Notes: generated from the letters alone by a model not told the origin. Shown: positions 8,715 to 18,257, counted from the stretch's first letter. The stretch: 64,000 bases of DNA from Pseudoalteromonas aurantia 208 (GCF_014858725.1 NZ_AQGV01000015.1:124001-188000); one strand, 5' to 3'. Program-made: numbers and translations.

Positions 8715-10256
8715 ATGATTCCTTGGTTCAAATATATATTATTCTTATGCGTGATAGCCGTATCGCTCATATCTAGTTTTTCATATGCAAATGAGCAAGT
8801 TAAGAAAAGGCCAAATATTCTTTGGATATACGTTGAAGATATTTCGCCGCACTTAGGCACATATGGTGAACCATTGGTAAATACACCGATACTAGACGAA
8901 TTAGCCCATAATGGCGTTAAGTTTACGAACACAATTATGCCCGCACCTGTTTGTTCAGCGTTACGCTCGGCTATGATGACAGGTGTCACACAAACTAAAC
9001 TAGGGTTACATAATCATCATAGTGCAAGAACCAAAGAGTCAGAGTTTTATTTACCCCCTAATGTAAAAACAGTACCTGAGTTATTTAAAGCAGCGGGTTA
9101 CTATACTTTTAATAGTGGTAAAGATGACTATAATTTTTCATATAATCGTGCTGATTTATATAACGGGGATTATATGGTACATCCGTTATACGGAAAATCA
9201 GGGGTAAAAATCGATTGGCATAGTAGAAGTAACAAGTCACAACCGTTTTTTGGGCAAATTCAACTTAAAGGTGGTAAACACATTTTTAGTAAAACTTTTA
9301 AAAACAAAGTTAAACAGCCCATTGATCGAAGCGAAGTTGTACTGCCCCCCTATTACCCCACCCACCCTACTGTGACTGAAGAGTGGGCAAGATATCTTGA
9401 ATCATTACAGATCACTGATTCTGAAGTCGGTGATATTATAAAAAGACTTGAACGTGATCAGTTATTAGATAATACAATCGTGTTCTTTTTTGCTGATCAT
9501 GGAATGCGGTTTTTACGCCATAAGCAATTTCTCTATGAAGGTGGCATAAAAGTCCCATTTATCGTTTATGCACCGGGTTACAAAAGATTGATAAAGACTG
9601 GCACGCGAGCCGAGTTGATTAACGGGCTGAATATCAGTGCAACATCACTTGCATTAGCTGGTATAGAGATCCCCGACTATTTTGAAGGAAGTAATTTGTT
9701 TGATGAAAATTTTCAAGGAGATAAGCACGTTATTTCTGCAAGGGATAGGTGCGATTTTACGATTGACCGTATTCGTTCCGTAAGAACAGAAAACTATAAA
9801 TACATTCGAAACTATTATCCAGAACGCTCGGCGATGCAGCCAAGTTATCGAGACGAATGGGAGTTAACGAAAGTGATGAAACAGCTTTATGAGCGTGGAA
9901 AACTAGACAAGGTCCAAGCTATGCATTTTTCGGCAACACGCGAAATTGAAGAGCTGTATGATTTACGAAATGACCCTCACGAAATCGTTAATTTGGCTGC
10001 TAAGCCGGACTATAAAACGACTCTAGACCAACATAGAAAAATTTTAGATAATTGGGTTAAAGATAATGATATGGGCCAATTCCCTGAGCGAGAAGAGTCA
10101 TTAAAACTTATGTTGGGTATTTGGGGAGATACCGCAATAAATCCTGAGTTTGATAATTTGCGGAAACAGTACCCTAAGCTCTCTGGCTCTCAATATCATC
10201 TTAAAAATAAGCGTTTTAAAAGAGTCTTAAATAAAGGAAATAATTCTTATCAATAA
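8715..10256 (+). CDS. Type I (S1) sulfatase
   Basis: This 513-residue exported sulfatase of the alkaline-phosphatase superfamily has an N-terminal signal peptide (1-25). NILWIYVEDISPHLGTYGEP gives the metal-binding acidic residues. Cys80 in CSALR is the formylglycine precursor of the CxAxR-type maturation motif (the second position is Ser, third Ala). FFFADHGMRF supplies further metal ligands. It hydrolyses sulfate esters on a glycan, but the subfamily is not assigned. An anaerobic- or FGE-type maturase is needed and is not in this window. It is divergent from the regulator and about 3 kb from GH97, so a sulfated alpha-galactoside-containing glycan is the likely target. AGGTAA lies just before the ATG. 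Confidence 0.9.
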   Translation: MIPWFKYILFLCVIAVSLISSFSYANEQVKKRPNILWIYVEDISPHLGTYGEPLVNTPILDELAHNGVKFTNTIMPAPVCSALRSAMMTGVTQTKLGLHNHHSARTKESEFYLPPNVKTVPELFKAAGYYTFNSGKDDYNFSYNRADLYNGDYMVHPLYGKSGVKIDWHSRSNKSQPFFGQIQLKGGKHIFSKTFKNKVKQPIDRSEVVLPPYYPTHPTVTEEWARYLESLQITDSEVGDIIKRLERDQLLDNTIVFFFADHGMRFLRHKQFLYEGGIKVPFIVYAPGYKRLIKTGTRAELINGLNISATSLALAGIEIPDYFEGSNLFDENFQGDKHVISARDRCDFTIDRIRSVRTENYKYIRNYYPERSAMQPSYRDEWELTKVMKQLYERGKLDKVQAMHFSATREIEELYDLRNDPHEIVNLAAKPDYKTTLDQHRKILDNWVKDNDMGQFPEREESLKLMLGIWGDTAINPEFDNLRKQYPKLSGSQYHLKNKRFKRVLNKGNNSYQ

Positions 10257-10282
10257 TAAAAAGGTTGAGTTTAATTAGGTAT

Positions 10283-10352
10283 ATATGTCCGATTTAGCTA
10301 TACAAATTGGAGAGAACCCTCTACCATAATAGCGACTTAATATCGGACATAT
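10283..10352. repeat. 11-bp perfect inverted repeat flanking the recombinase start
   Basis: ATATGTCCGAT (10283-10293) and ATCGGACATAT (10342-10352) are exact reverse complements 48 bp apart, straddling the TTG start of the recombinase. Such a pair could be an autoregulatory operator or a recombination core for the adjacent recombinase. No second copy was seen at the far side of the element. Confidence 0.45.
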
Positions 10353-11569
10353 TGAATATGCTTACCCCACTTGTCGATACCTTGAAACAACTTCGTTATC
10401 AAATAGCACATATTGAAGACGATACACTTATTCAAGAATACCCAGAGCTTAATGCATATTTGTCTACACTGAACCATGATGTTCCGAGTGCGCTCGAAGA
10501 TATTGAGTTTTTATACCAATTCTTATATGTTTATGGCCGAAAATCAGAAGCGACATTTAACCGATTTAGAAATGAATTGGAACGGTTCTATTTGTGGTCT
10601 TGGAACTTTAAACAGATGTCGGTCTTTGATTTAAGGCGTGAAGATATCGAGGCGTATGTTGAATTTGTTGTCGACCCAGATAGTAATTGGGTGTCGAATT
10701 CTGTGCAGTGGCGATTTAAAGATAAGCAAGGCGTGCGCTGTGTAAATATAGCATGGCGCCCATTTGTATATAAAGAGAATGGCCTAAGCCAACAAACATT
10801 TGCAGCCATGTTCACTGCACTTAATGTGTTTTATAAATTCGCAATTCTGGAAGAAAAAACGTTTGCCAACTTTGTACCAGTGGTAAAAAAAAATAGCCCC
10901 TATTTAATAACTGAATCGCAGATAAAATTACCTGATACATTGAGTAATTTACAGTGGGAATATGTGTTTGGTGTAACAAGGGATTATTGTGATGCTAAAC
11001 CTGAGTTAGAGCGTAATTTGTTTGTGCTAGCCTGTTTAAAAGGCTTGTACTTACGTATTTCCGAATTATCGGAGCGACCGCAATGGTCTCCTGTTATGTC
11101 ACACTTTTGGCAAGACCCTGATGGGTTTTGGTATATTAGAGTTATGGGAAAAGGTAATAAACTCCGAGATGTAACTCTGAGTGAAGACTTTATCGTATAT
11201 TTGCGTCGTTACAGAGAATATCGAGGTTTACCTGCATTGCCGAGAGTTGATGAGCCCTCCCCGATTGTGCATAAATTACGTGGTCAAGGGGGAATGAATG
11301 TCAGACAAATTAGACGGATTGTACAACAAAGTTTTGACTTGGCGATTGAGTCTTTAAACCAAGATGGCTTTTCGGATGAGTCAGAGCAATTGAAAGCGGC
11401 AACAGCACACTGGTTAAGACACACAGGCGCGACTCATGATGCTCAACATCGCCCACTTAAACATTTATCTGAAGATTTAGGGCATGCCAAAATCGCGACC
11501 ACTGATCAAATTTATATTCAAACTAACATTAAAGACAGAGCTAAATCTGGAGCGAAGAGAAAGCTCTGA
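10307..11569 (+). CDS. Tyrosine recombinase / site-specific integrase
   Basis: This 420-residue recombinase has an N-terminal SAM-like core-binding domain and a C-terminal catalytic domain. Recognisable catalytic residues are Arg in YLRISELS (about 248), Lys in MGKGNKLRD, His and Arg in HWLRHTG, His in LGHAKIATT, and the nucleophile Tyr in DQIYIQTN. The N-terminal extension is longer than in XerC/D. The start is uncertain: TTG 10307 gives the full frame but has no clear ribosome binding site, and ATG 10358 is the next candidate. The gene converges with a small exported-protein gene 9 bp past its stop. A decayed copy of its last 600 bp lies at 12391-12985. Confidence 0.88.
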   Translation: MERTLYHNSDLISDILNMLTPLVDTLKQLRYQIAHIEDDTLIQEYPELNAYLSTLNHDVPSALEDIEFLYQFLYVYGRKSEATFNRFRNELERFYLWSWNFKQMSVFDLRREDIEAYVEFVVDPDSNWVSNSVQWRFKDKQGVRCVNIAWRPFVYKENGLSQQTFAAMFTALNVFYKFAILEEKTFANFVPVVKKNSPYLITESQIKLPDTLSNLQWEYVFGVTRDYCDAKPELERNLFVLACLKGLYLRISELSERPQWSPVMSHFWQDPDGFWYIRVMGKGNKLRDVTLSEDFIVYLRRYREYRGLPALPRVDEPSPIVHKLRGQGGMNVRQIRRIVQQSFDLAIESLNQDGFSDESEQLKAATAHWLRHTGATHDAQHRPLKHLSEDLGHAKIATTDQIYIQTNIKDRAKSGAKRKL

Positions 11570-11578
11570 GCTAATATA

Positions 11579-12139
11579 TTAATAGGCTTCAACAATAGTT
11601 AGTTTAAATAAACCAGGAGCATCCTCATTTTCTGTTTCTCTATAGAGTGTAGCTTCGTAGAAGTAATCGCCTATGTACCATGTAACATACTCCCTAAAGT
11701 CATACTCAGTGTCTTTGCGTGAGACTTGAACATCGGCGGCCCCTTGTTGTTTCACTATTCTCACTAGGTCTTTCTTAAGCGTCCCGTGCTTATTGTCCTC
11801 GTCATCTCGAAACTTCAAACCTAACTTTTTCCACTTTCTTGGCATGCTATTGCTTAGTTCGAGAGAGCTTGATCCATTAAAGAAATAGAGTTTACTGACA
11901 ATTTCATTTTGAGAACTGTAAACATAAAACCGATTTGACATGCTGTACTTTTCACATCGGAAATGGTTATCTTTTAGTTTTATTTCTCTTATACATGTAC
12001 CTCTATTTTCTATTTCTTCATTGGTGGTTTTACCTATAACGATCCCAAAAGGCAGTGTCGTCAAATCATTTTTCGCTTGCACGAATGTTGAAATATTTAG
12101 TAGTGTAAAGAACAGCGCAGTTTTTGCAATGATATTCAT
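11579..12139 (-). CDS. Small exported protein of unknown function
   Basis: The 186-residue product has a signal peptide (MNIIAKTALFFTLLNISTFVQA) and a soluble remainder with two cysteines (CIRE, CEKY) that could form a disulfide. I recognise no family. It is convergent with the intact recombinase, with only 9 bp between stops, and lies between the intact and decayed recombinase copies. It may therefore be cargo of that element. AAGGTTAA lies shortly before ATG 12139. Confidence 0.65.
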   Translation of the reverse strand: MNIIAKTALFFTLLNISTFVQAKNDLTTLPFGIVIGKTTNEEIENRGTCIREIKLKDNHFRCEKYSMSNRFYVYSSQNEIVSKLYFFNGSSSLELSNSMPRKWKKLGLKFRDDEDNKHGTLKKDLVRIVKQQGAADVQVSRKDTEYDFREYVTWYIGDYFYEATLYRETENEDAPGLFKLTIVEAY

Positions 12140-12390
12140 AGTTAACCTTTAATTATCAATAAATTACGTATACTTTAGTAAAGTTTTTGCTACTAACTTT
12201 GAAGTTCGGTATTTGTGTTATTAGCAAAACAAAGTTCATAACGCCCTTCAACAATACGTTTAGCCATTTGTTATCCCAACATATTGAATTTTATTGTATT
12301 AAACAAAAAGTTGTAAATCAATAAGTGACACTTATTCATTAGAAATAGTACAGGTTAGTGACTCTAGATCTATTTTGTTACAGTAAGAAT

Positions 12391-12985
12391 ATGTGTTATG
12401 TGCAACAAGGGGAAATTGTGATGCTAAACCTGAATTAGAGCGTTTAGCCTGCCTAAAAGGGTTGTACTTACGCATTTTTGTATTGTCGAGCGGCCGCAGT
12501 GGTCCCTTGTTATGTGACACTTTTGGCAAGACCCAGTTAGGCCTTGGTATATATGAATAATGGGTAAAGTTAATAAACTCCGCGATACAACTCTGAGCGA
12601 AGACTTTGTCCTATATTTGCGTCGTTACAGAAAATATCGAGGTTTACCAGCTTTGCTGAGAGTTGATGAACCCACCCCGATTGTGCATAAATTACGTGGT
12701 CAAGGGGAATGACTGTTCGACAAATTGGCCGCATTGTACAACAATGTTTTGACTTGACAATTGAGTATTTAAAGCCAAGATGGCTTTTCGGATGAATCAA
12801 AGCAATTGAAAGCGGCAATAGTGCATTGGTTAAGACAAACAGGCGCGACTCATGATGCTCAACTTCGCCCACTTAAACATTTATCTGAAGATTTAGGGCA
12901 TGCCAAAATCGCGACCACTTATCAAATTTATGTTCAAACTAACATTAAAGACAGGGTTAAGTCTGGAACTAAAAGAAAACTCTAA
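12391..12985 (+). pseudogene. Decayed duplicate of the tyrosine recombinase (3' part)
   Basis: This stretch matches the 3' portion of the intact recombinase (about 10970-11569) almost base for base in long blocks, including the region encoding KAATAHWLRHTGATHDAQ. It has lost the 5' two thirds, carries internal deletions (after the AELERN-equivalent region and near 12545) and several stops or frameshifts, and the conserved HWLRH reads HWLRQ. No intact reading frame remains. Its stop falls at 12985, with another convergent exported-protein gene beyond it, repeating the layout of the intact copy. Confidence 0.88.
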
Positions 12986-13065
12986 TTAGATCTTAATCAG
13001 CATGTTCAGGAACTAAAAGCTATTAATGTGCATCATAATGTATAAGTTAATTAAAAATAGATAAA

Positions 13066-13098
13066 AACATCACGCCCTAATATCTAGGGCTTGATGTT
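13066..13098 (-). terminator. Hairpin terminator of the 330-residue exported protein gene
   Basis: Arms 13066-13079 and 13085-13098 pair over 14 positions with one mismatch around a 5-base loop (core GCCCTA/TAGGGC). Read leftwards the stem is followed by a T-rich run (GTTTTTATCTATTTTT), so it suits the leftward gene ending at 13148. Confidence 0.7.
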
Positions 13099-13147
13099 GG
13101 GTCAAACTAATAAAAATCGTTCTGTAATACGATGATGTGCATCTAAG

Positions 13148-14140
13148 TTATAGGCCTCGTAATTTAGCAACTACGCTATTAAAGTCAGAGCCTTTGATCT
13201 CAGCAGCGTACGCGATCCGCATTTGGTTTAGGTATTCATATGCCATTTCTTCAGCTTCCATTCTACCTATTCTAGAGGCATTCCATGTTTTTGATGGTTT
13301 ACCTGGAAAGCTTGCTGTTACTAGACAGTCTACTGGCGCCATAGGAGCATCTTCATCGATTTCAATTGTTACGCTGTTTAATGTTTGCTCTTGATATAAA
13401 TTAGACTCTAAATTTGAGAATTCACCGCCCCAACATCTGCTACCTATACTACGAACATAGCCGCGAGTGTATGCATGACTGCTAGCTAAGCTACCAAGTT
13501 CCTCAAGTTTTGTCGCCATGAGATTACCTTGATTCTTAACATAGGCCGCGCTGATGAACCCCTTCACATGACGTTCGGTTAAAACTGCAATATTAAGGGC
13601 TGCCATTGTTGAATAAGAGGATGTTAATGCAAATGCTTTTGTATTGTAACTTGCCTCGTATGCCCTATGATGACGTAAAGAGTTTACATATGTTAATAAA
13701 GAAGTAAGAATAGATACATCAAATTGGTTACTATTTAGTGAGTCTTGATAGTAATCAAATGTTGTACTGAAAGCGGCTAGGTCACTTTTTGCATCATACA
13801 CTGCATCATTGATCACCACACCTGACACAAGGCTTTCTATTTTTTCAAGGTCTTCAGAATGAAGTCTTACAATTTGGGGACCCGCTGGACCACCGCCAAA
13901 TAGTAAATTTGAAATAAAGTCTTTAGCGCCCCCTTTTATTGCGCTCTTTGCACCATCAAGGATCCAACCTCTAATTAATGCGCCTGTTATAAAACCTTGT
14001 GCTGCAGCGGTATTTGCCTGGTCAATATTCAGTATATCAGCTGAATGTATTGCTGGATTTATTACTTCCTCAGTTGAAGCTGAAGTATTAAAAGAGCCGA
14101 AAAGTATAGCCATAGTAGCTGCGATTGTTTTTATTTTCAT
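13148..14140 (-). CDS. Exported protein of unknown function, helical, possibly pore-forming-toxin-like
   Basis: The 330-residue protein has a signal peptide (1-22, ending NTSAS). A glycine-rich amphipathic stretch (about 48-90: GFITGALIRGW, GGAKDFISNLLFGGGPAG) is followed by long predicted helices (95-220) and a short C-terminal beta-like region with cysteines (SRCWGG, VDCLVTASF). The helical part, notably ALTSSYSTMAALNIAVLTERH, faintly recalls domain I of Cry delta-endotoxins. That is only a visual impression. It converges with the decayed recombinase. Its own terminator follows at 13066-13098. Confidence 0.65.
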   Translation of the reverse strand: MKIKTIAATMAILFGSFNTSASTEEVINPAIHSADILNIDQANTAAAQGFITGALIRGWILDGAKSAIKGGAKDFISNLLFGGGPAGPQIVRLHSEDLEKIESLVSGVVINDAVYDAKSDLAAFSTTFDYYQDSLNSNQFDVSILTSLLTYVNSLRHHRAYEASYNTKAFALTSSYSTMAALNIAVLTERHVKGFISAAYVKNQGNLMATKLEELGSLASSHAYTRGYVRSIGSRCWGGEFSNLESNLYQEQTLNSVTIEIDEDAPMAPVDCLVTASFPGKPSKTWNASRIGRMEAEEMAYEYLNQMRIAYAAEIKGSDFNSVVAKLRGL

Positions 14141-14798
14141 TTTATTATCCTTTAAAATTGCTTTTACTTATTAGGTTGGTAATTTCCAAAAACCTATTTA
14201 TTATTAACTTTAAGCTAATGGACAGCCAAAAATTTAACAAAGAGCATATTGAATTTCAAATTTGGTAATTTAGAGTTATTGCTTTAAATATCAATGTGAT
14301 GGATTTTTTGATGTTGCTACTCTAATGTTTTTATAATTAATGAAGGTTTTAAAATCAATGAGTTACTGCCTTTGGTTACTCAATGGTAATCTATTCTTAT
14401 TGAATATTATATCGCGTTTATATATTGACTTTTGTTTGTTTTTTTCAAGTGGCAGGTCATTAATTGCACATGCATTACTATTAAGAAGGTTCTAATATTT
14501 TCATATCTTTAGCATTTATTATAAATAAATGATGTGAATTACTATGATTGAACTGTTTCATTTTTTTGGAGAGTTACAGAATAGTTGGCGAAGCAAACAA
14601 ACAATTTGAGATTTATCTATCTCCAATACTTAGGAATATAGAATAGTTAAAGTGTGATTATATAATTACTGATGGAGCATTTGTAAAGAAAGAATACACT
14701 ACTAGCGAGGTTATTAGTGTATTCTTCCCAGTTTTATATATTATGTTAAATTGTTGGTTGTGTGATTTTCACTTTCCCTAACCCTATTTATTTTAAAA
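14141..14798. other. AT-rich intergenic region, no gene seen
   Basis: These 658 bases lie upstream of one leftward gene and downstream of another. No reading frame with a ribosome binding site or recognisable product was found. They hold one strong hairpin (14690-14726) and presumably the promoter of the exported protein gene near 14150-14250. The high A+T content and the position next to the recombinase module suggest a junction of accessory and core DNA. Confidence 0.55.
14690..14726 (-). terminator. Hairpin, probable ydiJ terminator
   Basis: Perfect 12-bp arms AAGAATACACTA (14690-14701) and TAGTGTATTCTT (14715-14726) enclose a 13-base loop. Read leftwards the stem runs into TTCTTTCTTTA. 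It is 73 bp past the stop of ydiJ. Confidence 0.6.
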
Positions 14799-17700
14799 TC
14801 AAGAGCGTAAATTAGCGGCAATAAACTCTATTGGATGCTTAGGTTTCCTATTTTCATAGCGCTTTACTTGGCTTCGGCATGAGAATCCGGTTGAAAGAAG
14901 GTTTCCTTTGGCTGTTTTTTCTACATGTGGTTTCCAAGACATGTTGTAGAGTGACCTTGAGTTTTCTTGGTTTTGTAATTCATGCCCGTAGGTTCCGGCC
15001 ATACCACAGCAACCGGTGACTGGGGTATTGAGTGTTACACTTAGCTGACTAAAAATGGATTTCCATATCTGGCTTGCATTTGGTAATGCAGTAGTTTCTG
15101 TACAATGAGAAAGTAAGGTATAGTGTTCTTTTTGACTGGCTTCAGTTAAAGATATACTTTGCCAATTTTGTTTTTCAAGCCACTCATGAGCGAGCATAAC
15201 TTCAAAGCTACCACGTAAATCGCCAAGTAGAGTTTTGTATTCATCACGGTAGACCATAACGAGAGATGCATCCAAGCCAATCATTGGAATTTTATAATCA
15301 TTGAGAGAGTTCAAAAAATCACACGCAGTTTTAGCTGTTGACTTAAACTCTTTTAAAAATCCCTTAACATGTTGTGCTTTACCATTTGGCAAAAATGGTA
15401 ATAAAATAGGGTTAATTCCGAGCGCCGCAATAACTTTAATACATGAAGAAACCAACTCAGCTTCATAGAAACTTGTAAATGGATCTTGCACAATAAAAAC
15501 TGAGTTTTCTCGTTCAGTCTCTGATATACGTTCTAGTTTTGTTTGATCGAATAGATATTTTTTATTTACTCGGTTAGCGAGAGTTGGCGTACTTAATAAG
15601 GGAGTGTCTACGTACCCAAATACTTTTTCTATTACATATGCGGTTGGTTTACTTTTGACTATCGGGTTAACAACAGGTCCTAACTTTGAAAGTATGGGCG
15701 CCGTCGTTTCTATGTTACTGACCAAATAATCTTTTAAAGGTCTATTGTATTTACTGTGATATAAATTTAAAAATCGAGATCTGAACGTGGGTACATCTAC
15801 TTTTATAGGACAGGCTGTAGTACAAGCTTTACAAGCTAGACACTCATCCATCGATTCTTTAACTTCATGTGAAAAATCGTATTGGCCTTTATTTTTTTCT
15901 CGCGTATTTAAGTACCTTTCCCACCAAGTAATGTCATTCTCTTTATTGATCAATTGTTTTTCAACATCAATAATATTTACGTTCGCTTTTTCTTGTAACC
16001 GAAGCCATTCCCGAATTAAACTGGCTCTACCTTTTGGTGAATGTCTTCGGTCTTTTGTTACTTTATAAGAAGGACACATTGGTGAAGATTCATCGTAGTT
16101 ATAGCAAAGACCATTACCATTACAGTTCATCGCATTTTCAAAACTGTCTCGAACTTTGATATTAATTTTTTTGTCGAACCAAGCTCGTTTTTGTGAGTCA
16201 ACACTTACTAACTCATCAGTGCTTTCAATTGGTGTGCAAATTTTCCCTGGGTTTAATCTATTATTCTTATCAAAAACAGACTTTATTTTTCTTAACTCAG
16301 TAAAAAGTATTTCGCCAAAAAATTCAGGACCATATTCACTTCGATAACCTTTACCGTGTTCACCCCACATTAAACCTCGGTACTTTGCTGTTAAAGCGAC
16401 TACGTGATCTGAAATTTTACGTAATAGTTTTTCTTGTTCTGGATCACACATATCAAGTGCGGGTCTAACATGTAGGACACCCGCATCGACATGGCCGAAC
16501 ATGCCGTAATTTAAATTGTGGGAATCTAATAAAGCTCTAAACTCTACAATAAAATCAGCGAGGTTTTCTGGGGGAACAGCAGTGTCTTCCGCGAAAGCGA
16601 GTGGCTTTTGTTTTCCTTTCGTGTTTCCTAATAGCCCAACTGCTTTTTTACGCATGGCATAGATTTTTAGAATATCGGCTTTATCATTTATAAGTTGGTA
16701 GCCGATCACTCCAGCCTGTTTATGTGCGATCAATTTGTCTAATTCTTTGCACAGTGATGAAATTTTCCCGTCCATTTCATTTTCGGTTTCACCGTTAAAC
16801 TCGACCATATTGAGTCCTTGCATCTCGATGCCAGGAACACTGGTTATTAAGTCTGATACGGAATGCCAGACAATATCTTCTTTTGCTAAATTTAATACTT
16901 TACTGTCAACCGTTTCAACGGACGTTGCTTGAGCGGAAACTAGAAATGGTGAATTTCTTAATGCTGAGTCAAAACTATCATACTTAATATTGATTAATGT
17001 TTTGAGCGGTGCAATTGGTGTAATATTTAGTTTGGCTTCTGTGACAACCCCCAATGAACCTTCAGAACCTGTAATAATTCTTGATAAGTCAAAATTCTCG
17101 AGTGTATTATCGAATACGTTTTCAAGATCGTAACCCGTTAGGAAGCGATTTAGCCTTGGAAACTTAGATAAGATCAACGCTCGGTTTGAATGACAGCTTT
17201 CTATCACTTGTTGATAAATTTGTGACGCCCGTCCTTCTTGAGCGGCGATTAATTGTGCTTTTTCAATGGATATTTTTCGGGTATTAAGCTCGGTTCCATC
17301 AACCAAATAAGTTTTCAAGCCTAAAACATGATCACTGGTTTTGCCATATACAAGCGAACCTTGACCTGAAGCATCGGTGTTGACCATTCCGCCAATAGTT
17401 GCTCGATTACTTGTTGAAAGATCAGGCGCAAAGAAAAAACCATATGGTCTAAGGTAATCATTTAATTGATCTTTTATAACACCAGCCTGTACTTTAACCC
17501 ATTTTTCTTCCACATTTATTTCTATGATTTCACGCATATGACGTGATAAGTCAATGACGATGCCGGGAGTAAGTGACTGACCATTTGTACCTGTACCCCC
17601 GCCTCGAGGCCCAAATGTTAACGACAAAAATGGATTTTGCTGAGCACAATGCAATGCGGTTTGAATATCTTTGTTATTTTTTGGATAAATTACGGCTTGT

Positions 17701-17855
17701 GGCACATTTTGATATATGCTGTTATCCGTGGCAGTTACTAAGCGAGTAGCATAACTGCTGTCTGTTTCCCCTAAAAAACCATTGTTTATTATAAGGTTAA
17801 GGTAATCATTGAGTAATTCACTTGCGGTATCTTGCTGATTTATATTGGCAATCAT
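14799..17855 (-). CDS. ydiJ: FAD/Fe-S D-2-hydroxyglutarate dehydrogenase-type oxidoreductase
   Basis: The 1018-residue length equals that of E. coli YdiJ, reported to be a D-2-hydroxyglutarate dehydrogenase. The N-terminal FAD_binding_4 domain is seen in FGPRGGGTGTNGQSLTPG, the PDLSTSNRATIGGMVNTDASG stretch and GSEGSLGVVTEA, followed by an FAD-oxidase C-terminal domain ending GEHGKGYRSE and LNPGKIC. A ferredoxin-like cluster motif CLACKACTTACPIKVD lies near 670, and C-terminal CCG-type cysteines (GCCGMAGTYG; SCRSQVKRYE) complete the protein. It is a monocistronic leftward gene with a hairpin downstream. Electrons probably pass to the respiratory chain. Confidence 0.9.
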   Translation of the reverse strand: MIANINQQDTASELLNDYLNLIINNGFLGETDSSYATRLVTATDNSIYQNVPQAVIYPKNNKDIQTALHCAQQNPFLSLTFGPRGGGTGTNGQSLTPGIVIDLSRHMREIIEINVEEKWVKVQAGVIKDQLNDYLRPYGFFFAPDLSTSNRATIGGMVNTDASGQGSLVYGKTSDHVLGLKTYLVDGTELNTRKISIEKAQLIAAQEGRASQIYQQVIESCHSNRALILSKFPRLNRFLTGYDLENVFDNTLENFDLSRIITGSEGSLGVVTEAKLNITPIAPLKTLINIKYDSFDSALRNSPFLVSAQATSVETVDSKVLNLAKEDIVWHSVSDLITSVPGIEMQGLNMVEFNGETENEMDGKISSLCKELDKLIAHKQAGVIGYQLINDKADILKIYAMRKKAVGLLGNTKGKQKPLAFAEDTAVPPENLADFIVEFRALLDSHNLNYGMFGHVDAGVLHVRPALDMCDPEQEKLLRKISDHVVALTAKYRGLMWGEHGKGYRSEYGPEFFGEILFTELRKIKSVFDKNNRLNPGKICTPIESTDELVSVDSQKRAWFDKKINIKVRDSFENAMNCNGNGLCYNYDESSPMCPSYKVTKDRRHSPKGRASLIREWLRLQEKANVNIIDVEKQLINKENDITWWERYLNTREKNKGQYDFSHEVKESMDECLACKACTTACPIKVDVPTFRSRFLNLYHSKYNRPLKDYLVSNIETTAPILSKLGPVVNPIVKSKPTAYVIEKVFGYVDTPLLSTPTLANRVNKKYLFDQTKLERISETERENSVFIVQDPFTSFYEAELVSSCIKVIAALGINPILLPFLPNGKAQHVKGFLKEFKSTAKTACDFLNSLNDYKIPMIGLDASLVMVYRDEYKTLLGDLRGSFEVMLAHEWLEKQNWQSISLTEASQKEHYTLLSHCTETTALPNASQIWKSIFSQLSVTLNTPVTGCCGMAGTYGHELQNQENSRSLYNMSWKPHVEKTAKGNLLSTGFSCRSQVKRYENRKPKHPIEFIAANLRS

Positions 17856-18011
17856 GACGGTAATAATTTATTGCTTTTAACTAATTGTACCACGGAGTGA
17901 AGGACAAAAAGTTGAGAAATTTAATCTTTGTTACATATTAAGCAAACTAATACATACTTTGGCTTGTATACTTTAATTGTGGTCATTTTGTTAAATAGGG
18001 AAAAGTAGAAG

Positions 18012-18215
18012 ATGAAAAAAGTAATGGTCCTTGGGATAGGTGTAGTATTTGTATTTCTTGCGATTATATTTTTTGTTGTGCCAGGACCTTCAATCATATT
18101 CGCAATGGCTGCATTAGTGTGCTTTTCTATATATTATCCAACAGCGAGAAAGTATTTAAGAAAATTACAAAAGATATTTACTAAAGCGTGTCACAAACTT
18201 GATGGTATTAAATAA
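18012..18215 (+). CDS. Small membrane protein, PGPGW-like
   Basis: The 67-residue protein has two closely spaced hydrophobic segments joined by the turn FFVVPGPSIIFA, followed by a basic tail (YYPTARKYLRKLQKIFTKACHK). The PGP turn between two helices is typical of the putative transmembrane PGPGW family, whose function is unknown. AGAAG precedes the ATG. It lies between ydiJ (divergent) and ppsA (convergent), with a strong shared terminator directly on its stop. Confidence 0.7.
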   Translation: MKKVMVLGIGVVFVFLAIIFFVVPGPSIIFAMAALVCFSIYYPTARKYLRKLQKIFTKACHKLDGIK

Positions 18216-18244
18216 AAAAGCCGGCAACTTGAGCCGGCTTTTTC
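18214..18244. terminator. Bidirectional intrinsic terminator
   Basis: The stem AAAAAGCCGGC / GCCGGCTTTTT with loop AACTTGA has an A-run on one side and a T-run on the other, so it can end transcription from both the small membrane protein gene and ppsA. Confidence 0.92.
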
Positions 18245-18257
18245 AGATTCTTAGATA

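Noticed and set aside
12332-12872. Reverse-strand frames over the decayed recombinase
   Set aside because: The region aligns base for base with the plus-strand recombinase, so the reverse frames are shadows of a pseudogene.
13129-13140. GATGATGTG on the plus strand as an opposite-facing ter site (also similar strings near 1849 and 14529)
   Set aside because: The match is eight or nine bases in AT-rich DNA, without the AGT edge; chance is enough to explain it.
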